Source: Schistocerca nitens
Taxonomy: Eukaryota > Arthropoda > Insecta > Orthoptera > Acrididae
Length of the DNA: 64,000 nt
Assembly (NCBI RefSeq): GCF_023898315.1
Contig: NC_064614.1
Location: 382,787,348 to 382,851,347 of the forward strand
Direction of reading: 5' to 3'
Shown here: piece after piece, positions 55,346 to 64,000 of the stretch
Layout of the letters: every line of letters begins with the position of its first letter
Position numbering within the stretch: the first letter of the stretch is position 1
Program-made: the position numbers and the translations under genes
The notes under the pieces: generated by a model
Database searches by the model: none
Seen by the model: the letters and a program-made list of their open reading frames with translations, nothing else
What the model was told of the DNA's origin: nothing

Positions 55346-58180
55346 AGCGTCAGCTGCACTGAGATGGCCTCAGCCGCCATCCGTATCATGGGAGCATCAC
55401 CTTATTATACTGCCCCCCACCGGCCTGTATTTGCGGAACAGTGCATATTTCTAGCAGCGGTTCACGTAGATGACATCGTATCTGGCTACGACCACTATCT
55501 TTCCTTACAGAATGGGAACCCGCCCACCTAGACGTTCTTTATTGAGGCACTACTGTCCAACACATTGTCCTCTACCCCTGGTTTCACTGTCCTCCAACTA
55601 CTGTCCACAGATATTCATGACAACAGCACGTGAACAGCCGACCAGCTTCGCCATTTCAAAGTCGCTTATATCACTGGATTTCCCTAACTTCAGCTCAACT
55701 CTTAGTGCCAGTATCCAAGTTTCATTACACTCATGACATGATGACTACACGTTCAGAAAGTATTGTAGAGATCATAACTACCGTACCGTTAAGCTTGCAT
55801 TAATTCTGGAAGTATCTTCCTACTATCTGATATTTATTCAGTGAAAATTTAAATTAGTATCTTAAAGTCATTATTTTAGCTGCAAAAAAATTATTCCTAG
55901 CCTGGGGGGCGTACATAAAGTGATACTGCCAAAACAAAAACTCAGCGATGAAAAACGCAAAAATCTGTGTAATCTTTTAGATTCCCTTTATTTATACCAG
56001 TAAGTAGCAAAAATTTATTGTGTGTTAAATTTTAGGATATTCACAAATTGTAGAGAACACTCATATTGAGTTTGATAGATCCCCGCAATGTGCGAGGATT
56101 TAATGTACACGAGACATTAAGAATTCGCCGCCAGTCTTGTAATGGAGACCAGCATTATTGAGATTAAAATGTGTAAGAGATAGTATTCACAATAACTTCT
56201 GAGAAACTTTAAAGTTGCCTGAAACGTATGTCAGCTTTCAGTTTCTCGTAATTTTCACACCTGCAAGTCGCGAACAGTTTTGCTGCGGGAATTTATGCCC
56301 ACTAACTTACGTCTGAGGTGGAGATAGTCTTTACTCATTCGAGATGGGGACTCTAAATGACGCTCTTTGGATAGCTGTATGTCTCCTCCAATAGGAAAAC
56401 AGCAGGCAGCCAGGTCAACGTGTTCGTTATTCGAATGGGACACGGAGAATCTTGACTGGTTTGTAGCTGTTGCTGATCTAATGTACATAGAGTGAGAGAC
56501 TGGCTGGCTGTTACAGGTTGGTAATGTATTTGAAAACTTACAATGAGATTTGCTTCCTTCCTTCTTTGGTTACGAGCTACTATTTAGAAGGTACTGGTAA
56601 CGTATTGCAAAGCGCAGCTTGGTGTGATATATTAGTGCAAAGGAATTTACTGTTGTACGAAACCATTACAAGTGAATCTATGAACATGTTTTGTACTGTG
56701 GAGCATCCAGTCTCGATTCATGTGGGTCAGAATTCGTTTTCTTTACATTACGCATTTGAATTCAAAATATATATAAATAACTTTGTGATTCATCTAGAGA
56801 TTCTTCCTTCGCAAATATTTTGTGAGTAATTTCTTTTCAGGCAGGGCTATAGAATGACACATGATTCATGCAGAGAAACAGAATACCAGGGAGAGGCATC
56901 ACCGCAACCAGAGTGGAGCAAACTGAACAACTCCGCCCCACGTTTTTGGAAATCAAAATTAAGTCGTGTGGTACGTGATAGTATCTAAGGAAATGACAAA
57001 ACCTCGGGTAAAATGATAAATTCATGTATTCAGATAAAGTTAAAGACGTGAATGTGCTGGTTTATGACACAAATGCACAAACCCACTAACGGATAACATT
57101 TTTAAACGGCACTCACCCGAAATAAGATATATTCTCAGTTTTATTAATTTTGTTCATGTAGTTCTACAAAGCGCAAACGTTAGGCATGATTTCGAATAGA
57201 AATTCGACAATAGTTTATCTTTCAAGTTCGCACACGTACTATTTCACTTTCAAAAAAGCCACAGAATGACTTCCGAAAATATGGCGCACAAAAGTACAGT
57301 GTGGCTAAATAACGTGCCTCAACCTATGAATATTCTATCTCTTCGGGTTCGTGTAACTTTAACTATGTTCTTCCATGTCTTTAAAGCTGAAAAAACTCAG
57401 CAGTTTACACATCATCTCTCTTAATTTATTTGCACTCTTTGTCATTATTAAATGGACAGATTACATTTAATTATTCTATTTAATATGCCACGTATTCATG
57501 GACTTCATAAATGAAAAGGTAGTGAGAATTCTAACATCAGTAGCATTCAGCACACGTACTTATGTATTACAGTTGCTTGCACATTTATTCAGATTACTGG
57601 TAGCGTTTTCGTATGATTCGTTCTGGTTGCAGAAGGTAAGTTTACCTCGAGACCTACGAAGCAGCCAACGTTTTCGCAGGAGCCTGTCAGTCTTTATTTT
57701 CTCATTCAGTATTTTCAGTCCTTATGTGGAAAAATATGTACGCTACAATTGTGAGCTAACATACTCATGGCACATACTTCATCTATAAGATGGAGCATTT
57801 ATACATTTTGTAGGCCAAGTGGTTATTCCAGAGATAGGAGACGGGATCATTAAGGCGTATTTAAATATTCATTTAAGCCCACTGAGTAACTGTTGCACAT
57901 AGCAAATGATTACTGTGTTAATTTGCTCTTAAATGAAGTGTGTTAGTATAAAATAAAATTGTCTATGGGGCAGTTTTTTCAGATTGTAAGTGGGCGTTCT
58001 AATCACGACAATTTTCTGTAGACATTCTCATATGTACTCACAATTTGACAACAACCAGGGCTACTGCAGTCTCACGTACCTGTCTCCGAAGATATTTCCT
58101 GAAATTTTCTGATAGTAACTGACTTTACGGGACATTTACTGTTTTCTGTTCAACTCTGCTAGTATAAGTCTTACATTTTG
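55346..58180. other. Longest unassigned interval, 2.8 kb
   Basis: I see no convincing gene, RNA or repeat. A GC-richer part at 55350-55740 has open frames without motifs. The open frames at 56518-56829 and 57498-57788 (plus) lack recognisable domains and have the composition of non-coding AT-rich DNA. Confidence 0.4.
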
Positions 58181-58289
58181 GTTTTATCTACATCTACATG
58201 CAAATACCAAAAGCCACAATAAGGTGGGTGTTGGAGTGTACGTTGCACCACTGCTAATCATATCCGTTACTGTTTCATTCGAATACAGA

Positions 58290-60320
58290 GCGAGGGAAAA
58301 ATGCCTGTCTATATGCTCTCTTACTAGTTCTGATTTATCTTATGTTCGCAATCCTTACGCGAAATGCACGTTGGCGACAGTCAGCTTCAAATGCCGTTTC
58401 TCTAAATTTTTTCAATAACGCTCCTCGAAAACAAAACGCCTTACTTCCAGGGATTCCTATTTGACTTCCTGAAGCATCTCTGTAGTACCTACATGTTACT
58501 CGAACCTACCAGTAACAAGTCTATCAGCCCCGCCTCTGGAATGCTTTGATGTCTTCCCCTAATCCTTTCTGGTGGGGACCCCGGACACTGGAGCAATGTC
58601 TCACTAGTGTTCTCTATTTTGTCTTCTTTACAGATGAACCACACTTTCCTAAAACTCACCCAGCAAACCAAAGTCGATCATTCGCCTTCCCCAATGCAAC
58701 CCTTACATGCTCGTTCCATTTCATATCGCTTTACAACATTACGCCTAGGTATTTTATCGACCTTTACGATGTCACACTACTTATGCTCTATTTGAACGTT
58801 ACGAGATTGTTTTCCCAACTCATTTGCATTAACTTATATTTTAATACCTTAATAGGAAGCTGCCATTCGTCACACCAACTTCAAATTTTGTCTGATCACC
58901 TCGTACCCTTCCACAGTTACTCAACGACGACAACTTCCCATAAGCCACAGCATCATAAGTAAATAGGTAGAGATTACTGGCCACTGTTTCCGTCAGATCA
59001 TTTATGTATACAGAGAATAGTAGCGATCCTACTACTCTGCCCTGGGGCAGTCCTGACGATATCCTTATCTCTCATGAACATTCGCCGCCAAGGACAACGT
59101 ACCAGGTCCTGTTACTTAAGAAGTCTTCGGGCCACTCACATACGTAGGAACGAATATCATGTGAAAAATGGGCAAGCCGATTTTCGCACGAGCGATGCTT
59201 TCTCATACCGTACTGATTTGCAGAGAAGCTTTTCCGTCTCAACAGATTCATTATATTCGAACAGAGAATACGTTCAAGAATTTTGCAGCAAATCGATGTT
59301 AATTATATTGGTCTCTACTTTTGCGGGTCCATTCTTTACTGTTCTTATATACAGGACTCACCTGTCCTTTTTTCCAGTCGGTTGTGGCTTCCTGCTGACT
59401 GAGAAAATCGCAGTGAATGCAAAGTGAGTGCGGGGTCAATGCCGTAGAATTCTCTTTGTAAAACCGAATTGCAGTTCCACCGGGCGGGCGATTTATTTGT
59501 TTTCAACTTTCAGTTACTTCTCTACGCCAGGGATGTCTGTTACTATGCCTTCTATCCGGGAGTCTGTGCAATGGTCGAACGACGATATATTTATACGAAC
59601 CTCCTGCATGAACAACTTCTTACATGCGAAATTTAAAACTCCAGCTTTCCTTTTGCTGCCTTCTATTGCCACACCAGATTGATCAACGAATGACTAAATA
59701 GGAGCCTTCCAACCTCTTAGTGATTTAAAGGAGGACCAGAATGTTCTCGGGTTCACGGCTATATCTTTTGTTCAGGTATGATGGTGGCAATTGTTGTATA
59801 CTTCGCGATCGATCTTTTTACAGACGCGGCATTTTCCCTCCTTAACCCTAAATTACTAAACCCTCGTAAAATTTACGATTGCAGTTGATACCAATTCGCA
59901 GTACCCATCAATCTATTGTCAGTGTATGGTGTAAAACACGATGTTTTCAACTTATTTTGTACGTGTAGTACCATTGAGGACCTCATAATAGTAATTAGTG
60001 CACAAACTATAGATTATGACTTCCTTTGAATAAAATATGGAGTGGTAAAACTTGACGACAGTTTAGTAACAGTGTAACTTTTCCCATCTTTAGTATTCTA
60101 GGGTTACACTTACTCTGCGCATACTCCTCCAAAACGCGATTTACAAGCCCATAATTCCTGTACTTTCATCATAATGGAACCAAATGATGTCCATTCATTA
60201 TCTAAGTGAGATGCTAGCAACTGCTTATCAGCTCTTTCTAGAAAAGGTACCCTGCTAGCCTTCTTGATTGGTTTATTAACATAATTACATCGTGATCACT
60301 AATTCCATTCCCTATACTGA
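58290..60320 (-). pseudogene. LINE ORF2 remnant: endonuclease end and reverse transcriptase
   Basis: Minus-strand fragments: GISDHDVIMLINQ (60305-60265, last endonuclease motif with SDH), ILWACKSRF-type linker (60150), DWKKGQVSP-like sequence before the RT (59375), a decayed palm region (59300-59150), LPQGRVVGSLLFSVYINDL (59055-58995), and LFTYDAVAYGKL (58970-58935) where FADDAVVY is expected, so the catalytic box is damaged. The C-terminal part is in pieces to about 58300. Many frameshifts; old. Confidence 0.75.
59846..60103. mobile_element. Candidate piggyBac-type MITE
   Basis: A 258-bp segment with ends CCCTAAATTACTA and TAGTATTCTAGGG (11 of 13 paired), preceded by TTAA (59842-59845) and followed by TTAC (60104-60107). 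TTAA target duplication and CCC...GGG ends are typical of piggyBac; the right TTAA would carry one substitution. LINE sequence continues on both sides, supporting an insertion. No coding capacity. Confidence 0.6.
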
Positions 60321-60926
60321 TAGCCCCCACTGCGGTGTCGGGGGCTGGCTAGAATAGACCTGCGGCCCTTCCTTGTCCGTCGTAAGAGGCGACTAATAGG
60401 AGTCTTCTTTATTGGGTCAAGTTTTTTTACCTTGGTCTTGTCACTGTTCTTTGAACTTTTGAAGGTTTTGCTCACTATTTCCCTGACATTTCTTTTGCCT
60501 CTTTAAATTCTGGTCCCCTTTTTGGGTTTGACCTCCACTTTCCAAATTTTACCGAAGTGTGGGCTGTTTGGGGATGGACGCCTTACTCTGGTGCGTTACC
60601 TCACCACTCTGCTCTGTTATCTTTTGCTCCTACGAATCAAGTGGATCTACTACCTCTGCAACCGAAATCCATCGCGGTAGCCAATTTGTCGTAGTGGGGT
60701 CGTCATGTACCCTCTCAGTGGTAGCCCCCAAATAACACAAAGAACGCACTGCCGATGCCTGAGCTGTGATCTCCCCACGTCAGTCAAGTAGTAGGTGGCT
60801 GTCCACTTCGGGGTAACAGGACTCCGGGCAACGGCTACTGTGCCAAGTGGCCTTTGCCTTGATGGGGTGGCGCCCATGGGGATGCCCTCCGATCGAAGTG
60901 AATCGCATCGGGGCAGATGATCCGCA

Positions 60927-62150
60927 ATGAAACGGATCAAACTCAATGGTGGTTGTCCCAACACGGCCGTCTCGTCAATTAGGAACAGTTGTTTTATTGC
61001 AGATGTTTACAATCCTACGGTATTTCCGTCATTGGCCTTCCTGCAAGACGAGAGCCAGGCAAGCAGAACTGGAAGTGGACAGTTTGCCGACTTCTTAGTT
61101 TGTTCCCGCACTGACGGCGACTCACTTCAACAAAGCCAATGTTTTTCGTTGACAGTATTGAAGATCGGTTTGTGGAGGTTGTGGCTCTAGAGAAGATGAG
61201 AAATAGATCTTTGCTGATCAAAACATCACACGCCTACCAATATTGAGTACTTCAGGCCTGTGTCAAGTTCGGTGATATACCAGTCACCATTTCTCCTCAT
61301 AACAAGCTCAGTAGAATTCAAGGTGTTACCTTCCGTTGGGCCCTAACGCTAAATACTGATGAAAGCCGTGTACTAATCTGGCTTGGTGTGGAGTCCATTT
61401 TGTTTGCCGCATTCAGAAGGGACCCAAGGATAATATAATGGATACTGGAGCTTTTATCCTAGCTTTTGACGGCAACACGTCCTCCCACTGTTCTCATGAG
61501 GCTATCTGTAGGGTATGTGGATGGGCATCCCACAAGGGCAGCCCTTGTGACCAATCCCCTCAGTGTTTCAACTGTCTGGAACCACACCCTCCTCATTCAC
61601 CACAGTGCTCAGTGTTTACGAGCGAGAAGAAAATTCAAGAGTACAAAATGCTTGACCACCTGTATTACCAAGATGCAAGGAAAAAGTTTGAAAAACTTCA
61701 TCCAATTAACATGGTCTCCAGTTTTGCGACTGTTGCGTCACAATCCACATCTCACATGATGGCAACGTCCTGCACAACACCTCCAGACCCTGGTTATATT
61801 CCAGGGCCTGCCCTACAGTTGGAAATGTGACCCTCAGCTCCTTCATCCCACACGATCGGCGCAGCCACAGATTCCTAGTGATTCTCTGGCAGCAGGTATG
61901 AGTACACCAGTCAAGGTGCCCCGCTCTCAAGACAAGAACCAGCAGCCACAGGCTATGGGCCAAAGAAAAGTATGCTCTTCTTTGTCCCCAGAAGATAAAA
62001 TGGAGAAATCTTCACAGAAATTGAAGTCTCAGAAGAATAAGAAGGATAAACAGAAAGGTAAACTACTTCCTGAGACTTTGGATGTTCCGCTCCCCAGTCC
62101 TGCAGCCATCAAGCCTATGCACATGGACGACGGATTGCACGAACAGGTGG
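60927..62150 (+). pseudogene. Jockey-like ORF1 (gag-like, zinc knuckles)
   Basis: A possible start is ATG at 60927 (MKRIKLNGGCPNT). Frames are shifted between about 61180 and 61438. The clearest segment, 61438-61830, holds a CCHC knuckle (CRVCGWASHKGSPC: C-x2-C-x4-H-x4-C) and a second Cys/His cluster (CFNCLEPHPPHSPQC). Next come IQEYKMLDHLYYQDARKKF, a conserved post-knuckle segment, and SSFATVASQS. After a stop at 61830, a Lys/Ser-rich tail (61898-62100) continues in another frame. Such proteins bind the element's RNA. Broken by at least two frameshifts. Confidence 0.82.
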
Positions 62151-64000
62151 ACCATTACCTGGTAGCAAAAATAATCACACCTGTATATTCCATTCGCCTC
62201 TTTCTCAGACCTGACATCAATGCTCCTTTAGTGGAACTCTATCGCCATTTGACTAAGCTCCATCATTTAATGGCTACGTACTCCATAAATGGCACAGCAC
62301 TTCAGGAAACACAGTTTATGGCAAACACACCTCCTGCTCTGAAAAACTATCAACCTTACTGCACCAATAACGTTAATATCGAGAGAGAGAGTCCGGTGGG
62401 GTCTGTACCCTTACAGCCTCAGATATTTTAAGTGGACAGGTGCCTCTTACCACTACACAAGAGGCCGTGGTCATTAGTGACTACCTGTCAGTTCGGATGA
62501 GAATATGTAATGTTTATCTACCCCCAGACAGACCTTTCCATTATCACGAGCTGTTAAGAGTTAGTGGCACAGCTCTGTGCCCCCTTCCTCTTATTGGGTG
62601 ACTTTAACGCCCATAATCCTCTGTGGGGTGGTGCACTATGTCTCACAGAGGCGAGCACTAGAACACCTCCTTTCAGAATTGGACGTCTGCCCACTCAGCA
62701 CTGGAGCTGCAACCCATTTGCGTGTGGCCCATGGAACGTTTTCAGCTATTGATCTCGTAGTCTACAGCCCGAGTATCTTAGCCCTGATTCAGTGGTGCGT
62801 CAATGGCGATCATTGTAATAGTGATCATTTTCCTATCGTTCTCTCCTTCTCCACTCACAATCATCTAGAATATGGTCCACACTTGTCGCTTCAGAAAACT
62901 AATTGGCAGGATTTCTCCTCTACAGCTAATTTTACAGACAGTCGTGTGACAGATATTAACACATTGGTATAGGATACTATTGACATTATTGCTCGTGCTA
63001 CAGCAGCAACCATACCCTACTCCTTTGGCTCATCCCAAAGACCGCCGGTGCGACGGTTGTCTGAAGATGTACCCACAGATATCAGAGAACGCCACGCACA
63101 AGTGCCATTCTTCTATGAATAATTTAATAGCCTTCAACGGACTCCAGGCAAAAGTGTCGTTTTTAATAAAGACAAGGAAGCACGAGTTTTTGGAGCAACA
63201 TCTCAACTACGCGATCACACACCCCATCACCGCAAGTATGGACTAAACTCCGCCGCATTTGCGGTGATCCACCATCCACGGCGGTTCTTGGCATCGCTGT
63301 CAATGGTAACATCTGCACTGATCCCATGGTACTTGCCGAATGTTTTGCAGCACATTTCACTGTGAATGGGGGCTGCACAGCGGTTTGGCAGAATGTCGCT
63401 ACACAGTCCCTGGATCCGACAAAATCCAGAACCAAATACTCAAACATCTTCATGCTAACAGTATGAATCTTGAGGCTTTTTAATCGCATTTAGCGGGAGT
63501 GAGCATTTCTCTCTCAATGGCGGGAAGGTATTCTTATTTCTCTTCGGAAAGCAGGATTGGACCCACATAAAACGGGAAAGGACCCATATATCTTAGTTAC
63601 CTACTGACCAGTCTCTCTAAAGAATGGGCTGTGTAAGCTATTCGAACGTATGGTGAACCGGTGATTCAAAAGTAGCTTTCGGGCTTACCTGTCCACCAAA
63701 TATCACCTGATTCGTTTGGAATCCGCAGAGCACAATGCTTTCGGGCATCACCAACATCTGATTGCTGTGTTCTTTGACCTACAGAAAACATATGAGACAA
63801 CGTGGCGACGTCACATCCTCTCTATACTGCATGAGTGGGTTTCCTCAGGCAGTTTACCCATGTTTATCCAGAATCTCTCCGATTTTTTTCAGGTCCCGAT
63901 AGGTTCGACTCTCAGCAACCAATATGTACAGGAAACTGGAGTCCCTCATGGATCAGTTCTGAGCTTAACTCTGTTTACTATCGCATCAATGGTATCGTAA
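62151..64000 (+). pseudogene. Jockey-like ORF2: endonuclease and partial reverse transcriptase
   Basis: The N-terminal endonuclease starts around 62160, with HLMATYSINGTALQETQF (62266-62320, Glu of the QET motif), YLPPDRPFHYHEL, LLLGDFNAHNPLWGG (62587-62632) and GDHCNSDHFPIVLSF (62806-62850). After decayed linker sequence the RT appears: LIAVFFDLQKTYETTWR (63752-63802, catalytic Asp kept) and VQETGVPHGSVLSLTLF (63927-63977). The FADD box would lie beyond the window. Segments are in different frames, with stops such as 62970 and 63481, so the copy is inactive. Confidence 0.85.

Larger units (their letters stand above)
58185..60322 (-). mobile_element. CR1-like LINE remnant with TGTAGA tail
   Basis: Minus-strand element running from the end of the endonuclease (60320) through linker and RT to a (GATGTA)n-type tail at about 58185-58203. 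Same tail type as the LINE at 12599-15149. It carries a MITE at 59846-60103 and is cut at its 5' side by the start of the Jockey-like LINE at about 60325. Confidence 0.78.
60330..64000 (+). mobile_element. Jockey-like LINE, running off the window
   Basis: Starts with a GC-rich leader (GCCCCCACTGCGGTGTCGGG, 60327-60346; CGTCGTAAGAGGCGACTAAT near 60380), followed by a zinc-knuckle ORF1 and an ORF2 with endonuclease and the start of the RT. The RT is cut by the window end. The leader lies directly against the truncated CR1-like element. Confidence 0.85.

Noticed and set aside
1-64000. CRISPR array, prophage, bacterial operon or endogenous virus
   Set aside because: No regularly spaced repeats, no cas, phage or viral structural genes; every reverse transcriptase seen is of the LINE type with an adjoining endonuclease, linker or tail.

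Overview
The window looks like a transposon-dominated stretch of a large insect genome. The best guess is an orthopteran (a Schistocerca-like grasshopper or locust). That guess rests on remembered similarity of the SINE, RTE and Tc1-like families to grasshopper repeats, not on a database search. There are no bacterial operons, CRISPR arrays or rRNA operons, and I can support no host protein-coding gene. Almost every readable coding segment belongs to a mobile element and most are broken.

Layout. 0.2-3.5 kb: RTE-clade LINE (minus). 4.2-8.0 kb: CR1-like LINE whose ORF1 (SGNH-esterase type) is split by a Tc1-like transposon with clean TA duplication (6161-7542). 8.2-10.4 kb: another Tc1-like remnant with a foldback element (9255-10398) in its right end. 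11.3-15.2 kb: a Tc1 fragment and a CR1-like LINE (plus). 15.9-20.3 kb: a LINE reverse-transcriptase remnant and five tRNA-derived SINEs. 20.3-22.9 kb: two Tc1-like remnants, one carrying a 5S-rRNA-derived SINE. 23.1-24.3 kb: third RTE copy. 26.0-31.1 kb: nearly full-length CR1-like LINE with two PHD-like fingers plus an SGNH esterase in ORF1, and endonuclease plus reverse transcriptase in ORF2. 31.4-34.6 kb: hAT transposon with an inverted-dimer tRNA SINE inside. 35-38 kb: SINEs and Tc1 remnants. 38.8-39.6 kb: GC-rich block with TATA box and poly(A) signal. 39.7-44.9 kb: CR1-like LINE split by a second RTE copy (40552-43783). 46.6-48.2 kb: Tc1/mariner-superfamily element with 168-bp inverted repeats and an almost intact transposase. 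49.6-55.3 kb: three diverged copies of an unrecognised repeat of about 1.3 kb, one inverted, two interrupted by SINEs. 58.2-60.3 kb: CR1-like remnant carrying a piggyBac-type MITE. 60.3-64.0 kb: Jockey-like LINE (plus) running off the window.

The elements relate mainly by insertion order, not by function. Target-site duplications and resumed reading frames give at least nine nested insertions. LINE reverse transcriptases are the plausible source of the SINE insertions, which carry duplications of about 11-13 bp. The closest thing to a working gene is the 46.6-48.2 kb transposase. It lacks only its C-terminal tail, through a one-base frameshift, and has an unusual 47-residue spacing between its last two acidic residues. 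I found no convincing new biological system. The best leads are that transposase, the tRNA-bearing inverted-arm elements, the three-copy repeat and the LTR-like block.
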